Below are positions 49,598 through 60,985 of a stretch of DNA of 64,000 nt, piece after piece. The DNA lies in contig QJNS01000113.1 of assembly GCA_004154925.1 (NCBI GenBank), positions 62,001-126,000 on the forward strand. The letters are read 5' to 3'. The notes beneath the pieces were generated by a model. That model saw only the letters and a list, made by a program, of their open reading frames with translations, was not told the DNA's origin and did not search any database. The stretch is from Monosporascus cannonballus. Its lineage: Eukaryota; Ascomycota; Sordariomycetes; Xylariales. A program made the translations under genes and the position numbers. Positions within the stretch are counted from its first letter, which is position 1. Each line of letters opens with the position of its first letter.

Positions 49598-49952
49598 TGT
49601 AACGGCTAGGCGGTTTAACCAACTATTAAATCTTAAGTCGACGGGTTTATGTTAGCAGAAGTATCGTAGGAATTTAAGTAATGGATACAATAACGTATTA
49701 CGTCTCGTAATGCCAAAAGTACCTTAGGTAACGATGTTATAATACAAACATTTGATATTAATAAATGTTACAAATTAAAGTTATTTAAATTATGGAATTA
49801 ATAAATATCTTTATACCTAATTTTTTTATCCTATCGAACCTGGCTTTAAAGGCTTTACGATCGATCCTGTTAAGCCATTACATAACTTGATTTATATGGC
49901 TTAATTATTATTACGACCGTTTCCTAAGGCCGTAACCCGTTAAGTTATAATA
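49598..49952 (-). repeat. 3' LTR of element e
   Basis: 355 bp, plus-strand start TGTAACGGCT, end gttataata. Variable side carries ttaagcc-type words and cattacataacttga where the partner LTR has catcacgtgatttga. Confidence 0.9.
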
Positions 49953-50602
49953 CGATTTTCCTTTTTTAATATTTTCGTCCCGAAAATTTCTTTTTTTTCT
50001 GTAAGTTTTTTTTCCGTTATTATATTAGGTCGTATCGAAAAACCAATTAATAAAAAACGAAAAAACGAAATAATTTGCTTAAATTGATTATTTTTCGAAC
50101 CGTAAATATACTAATATGTTTTTATTATATTCGTCGCGGGTTATTATTTTATCGTATTTTTTCGTCGGATTTTTCCAAATATGAAAAATACGTAACGTAA
50201 AACCAGGGCCTTTACGACATTAACGGCCTTTTTACTTCTTAATTCGAAAAGCTCGTTTCCAACTATCTTAAGGTTAAAATAGAATTTAAAAAAGCTAAGG
50301 AAAAAGTAAAGCAGGCGTAGGCCAAGGTTCGTCGTTTTCGAAAACAAAAGAAATTATGGGCCGACCGTGTAGTACGTATGTTATTTCGTGGGTTTCGGTC
50401 CTTAAAGGAGTTAGATAAGTTGGAATGTCGAGAAAAACAGGTCGAGCCAAAGGCCGCCAAGGCTACCTCGGCGGAGGCCGCTCCTCTCGACTGGTCTAAC
50501 CTGGAGTCCACAGATTGGTCGTCCATTAATTGGGGAATTTTTGACCCTGCCGATTTCGGTATCGTTGGTAAAAGTTCTTTAACAGGCGCTAGGCGCCAAT
50601 AA
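49953..50602 (+). pseudogene. Antisense accessory ORF of element e, C-terminal half well preserved
   Basis: The last 74 codons (50378-50602, from an internal Met to the stop) are open and G+C-rich. They read MLFRGFRSLKELDKLE, then an Ala/Lys linker, then DWSNLE, DWSSINWG and FDPADFG, ending SLTGARRQ. The same register continues upstream to about 50,250 as a Lys/Arg helix (KAKEKVKQA, then FRKQKKL), with a stop where a Trp or Gln codon was. Further upstream Y-x2-Y and Y-D-I-N-G can be aligned with the second half of the zinc cluster of a, b and d, but the spacing is imperfect. Only this copy shows what the mature C-terminus looked like: acidic, with three Asp/Asn-Trp repeats. Function unknown. 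Confidence 0.72.
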
Positions 50603-53600
50603 GGTTTTTGGCAGGTTTTTAGGTATTTTCGGAATCCGGGTATTTTTTTTACTTAATTAGGTATTAGGTAAGTCCGTTTTATTTTCGCATATCGAAAAAT
50701 TTCTTTATTTCGTACGTTTATTTGTTTTTTACTTCTTTATTGTTTTATGCCGTATATATTTTGATTATATTTACTATTAATTCGAATAAAAAAATATGAA
50801 AAATTAAATGGAATTTAATTTTTGGTAAAAGTTCTAATTAATAATTATTTTTTAAGATTTTTTTGGCGATTTTATATAGGCCGATATATTTGAAATCAAA
50901 TTTTTTGCTAAGTTATTTTATTTAAATATTTTTTATGGCGAAAAAAATTATTTTTTCTTTTTTAAAAGTTAATTTTTTTAACTTTTTCTAATTATAATAT
51001 TTATTTATTCAATTTCGTACGAATTCTAGTTTTATTTTTATTTTTTAATGTAATTATCGTAATTATTTTAACGTAAAAATTACTTTAATATTAATTAAAT
51101 TATTAATGCGTATTTTTTGTAAACTTTTGGAATAAAACCAAAATTTGCATTCGTAAATATTATCTTAATATTTTCGTAATAATTAATATTATAAGTTAAT
51201 TAAATAATCGGTAATTTATTAACTTAATTATTTTATTCGTAATTAATATAATATTGTAAATAGGTTTTTAAAATTTAATTTATTCGTTTTATTTATTTAT
51301 TTGTTTATAATTTAAATACGTTAAATAACTTATAATTTAAGCCGATTAATGTTATAAGGCCTTATTAAAACTTTAATATAAATATGGATCTTTTATTTGA
51401 TATAATTTTTATTAATAATGCGTATATATTCAAAATATATTTGAAAAAAATATATGCTAGTTATTCGGCGTTTATATCCTTATAATATAATAAAAAATAG
51501 AAAAATTTTGTAAATCGATCGACGACTACGAAAATGCTATCGTAATATATTCCCGTAATTGGATTTTTTGATACAAAAAATTTAATAATAAAATCGAATA
51601 TAATTAAATATTATGGTTATTTTACGATTAATAATAGTTATAATTTTCCGTATAGCTTATGTCGTCGAATTTTTGCCTTAGCATAAATATTATATTACCG
51701 TATGATTTTTTATATCGTTAATTTTATTTTAAAAAAAGAATATATACGTTAAAGTCGCTTTAAGGTCTTATAGATTTCTGGATATCCATATAACTGATAT
51801 TCGTATATTTTTCGTACTAAATCCTTTTGATATTTTTCTGGAATTTACATTTTATTTATTTTTTTGGTTTTTTAGGAAATCATTATTATATTATTGGATT
51901 TTTTTATATATATTGCTAAGTACTGCCCAAATTATTGCAATTTGTCGTAAGCGTAAATATCTTTTTATAATAATATCAAAAATTATATAATTAATTTTAA
52001 CCAATTTTTTTTCGAAATTTGGTCGTTTGCTTAAAGTATTTATTTTGCCGTTTTTTGATCTTTTTTTGTAAATAATAACGAAATCGAAGTTCGCCAATTT
52101 TTCCGTATATCTTAATTATCGTTTTATAAGCTTTTTGGTTATAATAAATCAGGTAAAATTTTAATAATCCGTATATATTTTGATTTAGTACAAATTTCCT
52201 TTTAAAAAATATTTAAATTCCCGAAATGCTATAATAATAATTATAAATTCCTTATTTGAAATACCGTAATTAAACTTAATTCCTTTTAATTTATACAAAA
52301 AAAATGCAATAAGGTATAATTTACCTTAATTATTTCATTATCCGATTATTACGTTTAACGTAGAATCCGAAATATTGGTTTTTAACTTAAGAAAACGGTT
52401 TAAATCATATATAATTAATATTAATTCGTTAATAATTATATTTTTAATACTTTAAACTGCCTTTTTTGTATCTGGCGTCCATTTGAACTTTTTTTTTCTT
52501 TGTAAAATTCGTTAAAGGTATAATTATTTTATTAAAGTTTCGAATAAATTTTTTATAATAATTAGCAAATCCAAGGAATACCTGTACTTTTTTAACCGTA
52601 ATTAGCATTTGCCATTTTATGATTATAGCGATTTATTTGGAGTTTATCCTAATATATCCTAAGGTAATAATATATTTCAAATATTTCACTTTTTATATAT
52701 GGAATTAACTTTTTTCTACATTAATAAATAATTTTGCGTCCTATAAAGTTTAAAAAACTTTATAAACGTATTTTACGTATATTTTTTTGTTTTCGAAAAA
52801 ATAAGAATATCGTTAAAATAACAAATAACGAAAATATTAAGGTATTTTCGTAATATATAATTTATTATCTGCTGAAAAATTGCTAATACGTTCGTAAATC
52901 CTATTAATATAACTAAATACTTAAATAATCCGTATTTCGTTTTAAAAGTTATTTTCTATTCGTATTTTTTATTAATCTTAATAAAATTATATTTATTTTT
53001 GAAATTAAATATTATAAATTATTTAACTTTATAAAATCGGTTTTTTATTTCCGTAATTAAAAATAATAATATTCAATTTTTAATAATAATATCGTTTAAT
53101 TATCGATAATTAATTATAAATCGTAATTTCCCATTTTTTATGTACGAAAAATATCAGATATTTTATTAATAATTTCGAAGATTAAATTTATCCTTTTTAT
53201 AGCCGATTTTCCAGGTATTTTTTAAAAGTACGTAACTTGTTTTTATTAAGATTATAAATAAGATAAAATTTTGTCGAAAATTTTTCTTTAAGGATTATCT
53301 TATAATTTTATTTATTATGTTTTAATAATTTCGTATCGAATTTCTTTTTGAAAACCTACTTATATTCATAATATTGTAATAATATATTAATTAGATTTTC
53401 TAACTTTTGGGGCTGTTACTTTTGTTATTCCAGATTGTTATTTAATTACTTTAATTTCGCTTTAACGGTAACAATAATACGTCGTATTTTTCTTTAATGC
53501 CCGTTTTTTTTTGTATTTTATTCCCTTAAATAATAAGATATTTATTATATTTTTATATTTGCATTCGTTATCATTATCGATCGAATATTAAGATCTTAAT

Positions 53601-55870
53601 TTTTTTTGTTTATTAATAAGAAATAAAACGAATTTTACTTGGCCAATTTCTTTATTAATTATAATTCCGTATTAGCGTATCCATAATAATCTTAAGATCA
53701 TATCGTAATTCCCGAATAAAATAATATCGAAATTAACCGTTTAATATTATCCTTTAACAAAAATCTTGAAATAATTAATTTTACGTATAATTTTTCCATT
53801 ATTATAAACAAATTTTTATTTTTCGGCATTCGTTATTATATAAGGTTTTAACTTATATTTTCATGGCAGTTTAAATTTATTAATTTTATTTAATATAATA
53901 TAATTTCCGCCCAAAATTCCGTAATTTATTATTACAATATATTAATACGTTCCGATTCGTATTTCTAAGGTAATAAGGTCGTTAACGTCTTTTATTGTCA
54001 CGTTTAAAGCTTTTCTTAGGAATTCCTTTTAATTCCTTTAAATTTCGTTATCCTGCAGCTTTTTTATAAGTAATTTTTTTCTTTTAACTTTTATTTAAGT
54101 TTATCGAACTTTATTTATATTTCTTCGTTTAACGCGTTAAGCTGTTTTATTTGTTACTGTTATCGGCATATTATTCCTTCGAACCGTATTAATTGTTCCT
54201 AATTTTGCTGTAATTCTTTTTTTTATCGAATAAAATTTTTTTTATATTTACGATTATATTTTATTATGCGTTATTTTGGTTATCGTTTTAAAAATCTTTT
54301 GTAAATTAACGTATTTTTTCCTTAATAACTTTCCTTTTATAAGGGTCGGCCGTAAATACCAATTTAAAATAAAAATCCGTAATAACTTTTTAATAATGCT
54401 TTTTTATCGTACGTTAAATTAATTTCTTTTCCGTTTAGTAATTATACCATTTATAATAATAAAAGGGGTTTTTTTACGAACATTATTTTCCTTTAGGCCA
54501 ACTTTTTATTTCGGCTAATTATTAAATATTTCCTAGGGTTATGGTTCGAAACTGTCGATATTATTACTTATTATTTTTGTTATACCCGGTACGGTTTGGA
54601 AAATTAAATCCTTCGTAATACATGCGGATAATATATACATAAATATATTATTTCTATTTTTCGTAATCGGGATATTTTCGTTATTAATAATATATAACGT
54701 ATATCCTATTATATTAATTAGGTATTCCGGGGTAAAATTCTTTTGTTTAATCCCGGTACTTATATAACTATCCTTATAACGCTTTTTATTATATTCGCGA
54801 TATTTATCGAATTAGCTTTTTGGCTTTTCGCATTTTTCGTTAAATCTTTTATCGTAATAGTCCCGGTTGGACTTTTTATTATAAACCTGATATATATTTA
54901 GCTTAAATTATATTAATAATTTTGCTATTATTTTCCTAATTATTTCTAGATTATCCCTCCGGTATAAAGGTTTAGTTATCCTATTATGGCTTTTTGGGCT
55001 TTTTGTCCTTATAGGCCTTATATCCTATTTTGCTATAATTAAAATATTTAATCTGGCTCCAATTTTATTTGTAAGTAACGCCAAGTTCCATAGGTCCTGG
55101 CATTATTCCGTAAAAAGTAAGGGGTACGTTTCGTTTTTTCTCTTAATTAGATTTATATCCCGAACGTAAAATGTATTATTTTTTTGTCGTTTTTTAAACT
55201 ATCGATTATTAATTTTGATTACTTTTGCAATATACCGGTCCAGGGTAATTAATTGCTTATTCCGAATAATCTTATTTTTTATATCGTTTTTTAGCCCTTT
55301 ATAAAATATATTAATAAAGGCGTCGGCTTTGTTATTTCCTTATCTTGCCTTAACTGCAAAACTTTTAAAGGTTACGGCGTACTTAAATGCAAATTTCTTT
55401 TATTAAAATTGTAAAAGTTATTAAACCGTTAATCGTTTTTTATCCGGATTACCGAAATTATCGCGTACTTTGTTTTTAAAATTGGTATAAGTTAAAAAGA
55501 TTTCGTTAATAAAATTTTTCTTATTTGCTTTTTTTATTTTTAAAAAGTTTCTTATAATAAGTTTAAACCAATCCGCCGTATCTCCTATTAGGTATATTCT
55601 TATTGTTAGGATTATATTCGCTGGGTTATTAAAATCTAAAAAGCGAAAATAAATTCGTGCCTAAGTTAAAAAAGTTTAAAAGTTACCTTTTTTATTGTAA
55701 GGTTCTGGTTTTTTTGGCTTTATGCGAACGAAAAAGGGTTGGGCAAATGGCATAGCCCTAAGTTGTCGAACTTTTTTCTCCAATTCCCAAATTCGAGCCT
55801 AAAGCTGTTAAGTAAGGGTTTCCTAAGTACTAGTTAACATCTTAATAATATTGAATATTGCGTAAAATTT
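50590..55870 (-). pseudogene. Element e gag-pol polyprotein remnant
   Basis: Minus strand. The chromodomain end is at about 50,600-50,660. The RNase H end is at about 51,970-52,097, where ANFDFVIIY and, further on, LSKRPNFEK stand for the conserved RNase H C-terminus (LSRRP). The reverse transcriptase box at 52809-52820 reads YFND. The zinc knuckle region lies at about 55,005-55,050 and lineage B gag at 55,200-55,860. RIP stops run throughout. The order and spacing equal those of b. Confidence 0.88.
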
Positions 55871-55900
55871 GACGGTATTACTAAACAAAAGTTTGTAACG

Positions 55901-56256
55901 TATGACGGCTAGGCGGTTTAACCAATTATTAAACTTTAAGTCGACGGGTTTATATTAGCAGAAATATCGTGGGAATTTAAGTAATAAATACAGTAATGTA
56001 TTATGTCTTGTAATACCAAAGGTACCTTAAGTAACGATGTTATAATACAAACATTTAGTATTAATAAATGTTATAAACTGAAATTATCTAAATTATAAAA
56101 TTAATAAATATTTTTATACCTAATTCTTTTTATCTTATTAAGCCTGGCTTTAAAGGTTTTACGATCGATCCTATCGAGCCATCACGTGATTTGACCTATA
56201 TGGCTTAGTTATTGTTGCGACCGTTTCCTGAGGCCGCAGCCCGTTAAGTCATAACA
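55901..56256 (-). repeat. 5' LTR of element e
   Basis: 356 bp, start TATGACGGCT, end GTCATAACA, followed by CTTTC. Contains the intact palindrome tcacgtga at about 56,182. Confidence 0.92.
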
Positions 56257-56261
56257 CTTTC

Positions 56262-58980
56262 CAAAAATACGTAATTTATTTTTGTTAAAATTATAAATAA
56301 GGTAAAATTTCGTTAAAAACTTTTCCTTAAGGATTATCTTATAATTTTATTCGTTATATTCTAATAACTTTATATTAATCTCCTTTTTGAAAAGCTGCAT
56401 ATATCTATAGTATTATAGTAATATATTAATTAGATTTTTTAATTTTCGGAGCTATTATTATAAATCGTTATTTAATTGCTTTAATTTCGTTTTAATAATA
56501 ATAATAATACGTTATAGTTTTCTTTAATGTTTATTTTTTTTATAATTTATCCTTTTGGGTAATAAGGTTTTTATCGTATCTTTATGGCTGCAATTATTGT
56601 CATTTTCGATCGAATATTAAAATCTTAATTTCTCTTTTTTTATACGTAAATAAGGTATAAGATAAATTTTACTTAGCTAATTCCTTTATTAATCAAGATT
56701 TCGTATTAACGTATTTATAGTAATCCTAAAATCATATGGTAATTCTTAAATAAAACGATATTAAAATTAATTATTTAATATCGTCCTTAAACAAAAATCT
56801 CGAAATAACTAATTTCGCGTATAAATTCTCGTTATCGTAAGCGAATTTCTAACTTTCGATATTTATCGTTATATAAGGTTCTAATTTATATCTTTACGGT
56901 AATCCAAGTTTATTAATTACATCTGGTAAAATATAATTCTTACTTAAAGTTCCGCAATTTATTATTATAATGTATTAATACGTTCCGCTTCGTATATTTA
57001 AGATGATTAGATTATTAACGGCTTTTATCGTTACGTTTAAAGCTTTTTTTAAAAGTTTCTTTTAATTTTTTTAGGTTTTGTGATTTTGTAGTTTTTTTAA
57101 AAATAATCTTTTTTTAATTCCTATTTAAATTTATCGAACCTTATTTATATTTTTACATTTAGTATATTAAACTGCTATATCTGGTATTATTGCCAGCATA
57201 TTATTTCTTTAAGCTATATTAATTATTTTTAATTTTATTATAAGTCTTTTTCTTATTAAATAAATTATTTTTTTATATTTACGATTATATCTTATTATAT
57301 GTCGTCCTAATTATCGTTTTAAAGTTCGCCTATAAATTAACATATTTTTTAATAACTTTTTTATATATATTGAATTAATTCCTTTTTCATTTGGTAATTA
57401 TATTACTAATAATAACAAAAAAGGTTTTTCTACAGCTATTACTTTTTTAAGCTAGCTTTTTATTTCCGCCAATTGCTAAATATTTTCTGGGGCTATAAAT
57501 CGAAAATATCGATATCATTATTTATCGTTTTTGTCATTTTCGGTACGGTTTAGAAAATCGAATCCTTTATATTATATGCAAATAATTCGTCCGTAAATAT
57601 GTTATTTTTATTTCTTATAATCGGGATATATTCGTCGTCGACAATATATGGCGTATATTCTGCCGTATTGATCGGGGGTTCCGAAACAAACGTTTTCTGT
57701 TTAATCTTAGTACTTGCGTAACTATCCTTATAATGCTTTTTATTACATTCGCGATATTTGTTAAGCCAATTTTCTAGTTTTTCGTATTTTTATTGGACTT
57801 TTCGTTTTAGGAAACCTCGTATATATTTAGGTTGAATTATCTTGATAAATTTGCTTTTGTTCTTTTGGTTTTTTCTAAATTGTTTTTCGGGTATATGTTT
57901 CCAATTATTTTAACGGGGTTTCTTAATTGCCTTATATTGCGATACCTTATATCCCATCTTGTTATAATTAAAATATTTGGTCTAGTTCTAATTCTTCTTA
58001 TAAATAATTCCTAATTTTATAAACCTTGCTTCCGTACCGTAAAAAACGTTATTTTGCCGAAAAGCATTAATATTAGCTATATATCGGGATTTATTATTAT
58101 TTTTTACTTTAATACCTTTAATTGTCAATTACTAATGTTAACTGTTATAACGATATAACCTAATAAATAATTAGGCCGATCGAACTTAAAAAACTCCTTT
58201 TGTATTTTCTTTTTTTTAAGCCGTCGAAAAACTTAACTATTAATATTTTTTACTTCTAATTTAATTTAAAAATTAGTTGAACGAACGTATTACCGTAAAT
58301 AAAAACTAATCCTCTTTATCGTAATTGCTAGATTTATATTTCGGTTTTTATTTTTTCGTTTATTATTCCGAAAGTTTTCGTTAATATTTGTTTAAATTGA
58401 TCGTAATTGTTATAAATTCGCATTACCTCCGGGTTTTATTTTTCAATTAACAATATAACGTAATTTCTTATAATAAACTTAAACCAAATAATTACGTTTC
58501 CGGTAAATCGTCCGATTACGAATTTCATTCGTATAATAAACGTAATAAATTAAATAGAAAAATACCCGATATATATTCGGTATTAAATTAAAAACTGTTA
58601 TAGCTTAATTAAGGTTCCGTTGAAAAGTTCTGGTTTAAAAAATTTAAAAACTTTTCCCAGTTCCTTGGTAATATTTAGCTAAATAACTTGGTTCGCTTAA
58701 AGTGGTTTGCCGGTTTCGGAAATTTTTGATTTTTTTAAGCTTTTTATGGGCTACTTAAAGAGATATTGTAAGGTTATTATTAGTTTTCCTAAGTTAAATA
58801 ATGCGTTTATTTATAGTATCCAGACTTCGAAAAACTTTTTCACGAAAAAAAAATAAGGTTTTTCCTTTTCTTTTTCGGATTTTTTTCTAATATTTGGGTT
58901 ATTAAGGACTTAGTATGTAGGCTTTTTGAGTTGTTTGTTAATAAATATGGTGTTAGCGATATTGCTCAGAGTTTAACGGT
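56262..58980 (-). pseudogene. Element c gag-pol remnant, 5' part (reverse transcriptase start to gag, lineage A)
   Basis: Continues element c after e: protease and linker at 56,300-57,900, knuckle region near 57,950-58,000, and gag at 58,060-58,960. The gag part matches copy a (for example ggtaaatcgtccgatta at about 58,501 and tatattcggtattaa at about 58,572) and not b, d or e. Confidence 0.82.
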
Positions 58981-59004
58981 ATTACTAAACAAAAACTTAT
59001 AACG

Positions 59005-59836
59005 TATAACGGCTTAAGGTTTAACTAATTATTAAATCTTAATCGTACGAGTTTCTGTTGGCCAAAGTATTATAAGACTTTATAGCAATAAGATAATTTA
59101 ATTACATTTTTTAATACCAAAGATGCAAAATGTTATGACCTAACGGTCTTGGCTTCCTCGCAGACGGTCGGGGCCACGAAAAGATAAAACCCCAACTATC
59201 GCCAAGAAATCACGTAACCGGCTTAAAGGTCTTAAGGTGCCAAGCACCTTAAGCCCCTTAATCCGGCAAAAGGGCTTAAAGGGCTTAAAAGGCTTAAGGA
59301 TTTAAGCCGTTTAAGCACTTTAAGCCAGGACGAAGATATATACGTTTATTATTTTTATAATTTAAATAGCATTAGCTTGCAATATAATATCGCTACCTAA
59401 GGTACCTTTGGAATTACGAAACGTAATACGTTACTGTATTTATTACTTAGATTCCCACGATATTCCTACTAACATAAACCCGTACGACTAAGGTTTAATA
59501 GTTGGTTAAACCGCTTAGCCGTCACACAAAAGTCGTATTGCAAACAATTAATATTAATAAGTATTATAAGCTGGTATTATTTAAACTATAGAAATAATAA
59601 GTATATATATTTTCGTTCTGCCTTAAGGCGTTTTGAACTGGCTTAAAGATATTTAGTTAATTAAGTCCTCTTAAGCCCCTTTAAGCCCTCCATGGCTTAA
59701 CTGGCTTAACGTCTTTGACCCAATGATAGCGTTTAAGCCCATTGAGCCAGTTACGTGACTTCTTGGCGTAGGTCGGAGCTGGTTTTCCCTGGGGGCCCGA
59801 CCGTCCGTAAAGGGCCAAGACCGTTAGGTTATAACA
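59005..59836 (-). repeat. 5' LTR of element c (split by a solo LTR)
   Basis: Two parts, 59005-59130 and 59532-59836, total 431 bp, equal to the 3' LTR of c. The U3 side (59,625-59,760) consists of ttaagcc-type units and contains ttacgtgacttcttggcg. Less mutated than its partner. Confidence 0.9.
59131..59526 (+). mobile_element. Solo LTR of the chromovirus family inserted in the LTR of element c
   Basis: 396 bp, TGTTATGACC...GCCGTCACA in coding orientation, with perfect CAAAA duplications (59126-59130 and 59527-59531). The conserved R-U5 side carries cccgtacgactaagg, placing it in lineage A. The U3 side holds its own array of ttaagcc/cttaaag units (59,222-59,335) and atcacgtaacc. No internal region, so it is presumably the product of recombination between two LTRs of a former full element. 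Confidence 0.92.
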
Positions 59837-59841
59837 CTGAA

Positions 59842-59866
59842 GGCCATGATTTGTCGGGACGTAACA
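59842..59866 (-). repeat. 5' LTR of element g, last 25 bp
   Basis: ggccatgatttgtcgggacgtaaca completes the LTR interrupted at 33,517. The join tttctgaaggcc aligns with tttcctgaggcc of copy e. It ends in ACA, so this is the right border of the whole retroelement nest. Confidence 0.82.
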
Positions 59867-59940
59867 CTTCTTTTTATCGTTTTAATAATATAATTTTATA
59901 AACCAAAACCAACCCCCCACCCCCCACCCCCGGTTTAATA
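59867..59940. other. Border between the A+T-rich block and the ordinary-G+C sequence, with a poly-C tract
   Basis: About 45 bp of A+T-rich sequence, then C6-A-C6-A-C5 at 59913-59931, then sequence with balanced composition. The minus strand of the tract is G-rich (three long G runs). Confidence 0.75.
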
Positions 59941-60229
59941 AGGAAACGTTCCTGACCCATATACTCTATTGATAGAACAATGGGCTGCCAAATATTGCGA
60001 TTCTTCATCCCATCAAGTTCCTTCCCGTAAAACCACGACTGAGGCAGGCACCTTACAAATAGTTTACCTTACCTCCCTTACCAATGATTGGTGTCCAAGA
60101 GCTAACACAAGGAATGAATTTGGCATTGTTCTATGCGAACACCCGGAGGTGATCCACATGGCCTTGACGTTCTTCTCATGCCGCGGTATGGAGGAGTCAC
60201 TGGGGAGCGCGTGGTAATCAAACTGAGTC
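59941..60229. other. Ordinary-G+C sequence, no supported gene
   Basis: Overlapping short open frames occur on both strands, the longest about 80 to 90 codons, none with a recognisable motif. It leads into the tandem array that follows. Confidence 0.5.
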
Positions 60230-60985
60230 TCATCATGGGTATAGTCCAATGTCGCATATGCACTGATCTAGTGGCCCGGTTTACAACCCCTTCCGAAGAC
60301 ATAGAGCCGCGAAGAGCCATTGCTATGATATGAGAACGCCTCTTCTGGCGATAAGGTAGAAATTGCTCCAAGCTAAGTTCGGACCTAGTTAGCCCAGATC
60401 GTACGTAGGCTTACTTAAAGCAATGTTCGCGACCATCTCCGGTCTGCAGAAAGCCACAAAGAGTCCCCGTTATAATATACAATGCCTACATGATCACCAA
60501 AAACAGATTCTACCACGAGACCGAGCTTTTGACCTAGTTAACCCCAAATCGCACGTAGACTCATCGAGGACCTTGTTCGCGACAGCCTCCGAATGAGAAA
60601 GAGCTACGAAGAGTCGCTGTTGGGATATGGCACCGTCCGTTTCATGACTGAAAATCAAATCCGTCCCTCCGCCGTATTTCCGTCCTAGTTGACCGAAATC
60701 GCACATCGACATATCTAGCCTCCTGTTCGTGATTGCCTTCCGACGGTGAAGAGCCACGAAGAACCGTCGCTCCGAAGCAACAACCGCCTACACAGAACAG
60801 CTAGAAAGCCAATGCCTGGATCTTAAATTTAATGTAGCTTCCTGAGATTGAGAATACACTCATCCACGTCCTTCAGCGCGACTGCCCCCCGACGCTGAAA
60901 AGCCAGCAAGAATCCTGCCTTCGTTAAAGCAACCGCTTACGTAGCATATCTAAACGCCTGCTCCTGAGCTGCATGTCACTCCCAC
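60230..60985. repeat. Degenerate tandem repeat, period about 150 bp
   Basis: Units start near 60382, 60531, 60682 and 60840 (spacing 149, 151 and 158), with a weaker one before them. Recurring words are (g/t)cctagtt at the start, aaatcgcac, gttcgcga and (a)gagccacgaagag. Copies are very diverged but composition is normal, so they have not been RIPed. No coding frame is kept through the array. Confidence 0.7.

Larger units (their letters stand above)
49598..56256 (-). mobile_element. Chromovirus copy e, RIP-inactivated, full length
   Basis: 6659 bp with LTRs 49598-49952 (355 bp) and 55901-56256 (356 bp). CTTTC duplications (49593-49597 and 56257-56261) are perfect. It is inserted in element c in the same orientation. 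The c sequence joins across it (aagtactttccaaaaatacgtaat), matching b at about 14,855-14,880. Lineage B. Its left quarter contains a markedly less mutated patch (50,330-50,600). Confidence 0.95.
33518..59836 (-). mobile_element. Chromovirus copy c, RIP-inactivated, carrying four nested insertions
   Basis: The ends are TGTGACGGCT and GGTTATAACA, with perfect CTGAA duplications (33513-33517 and 59837-59841). It is inserted in the 5' LTR of element g. Inside it lie the second-family gypsy element (33611-39061), element d (41287-48171), element e (49598-56256) and a solo LTR (59131-59526). Subtracting these with one target duplication each leaves 6908 bp with two 431-bp LTRs, matching the family. 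The equal LTR lengths after subtraction are strong support for the boundaries. Confidence 0.93.

Noticed and set aside
1..59866. Mitochondrial or bacterial origin because of the very high A+T content
   Set aside because: LTR retrotransposons with 5-bp duplications and codon changes typical of RIP show a nuclear fungal block. No mitochondrial gene, rRNA or tRNA was seen.
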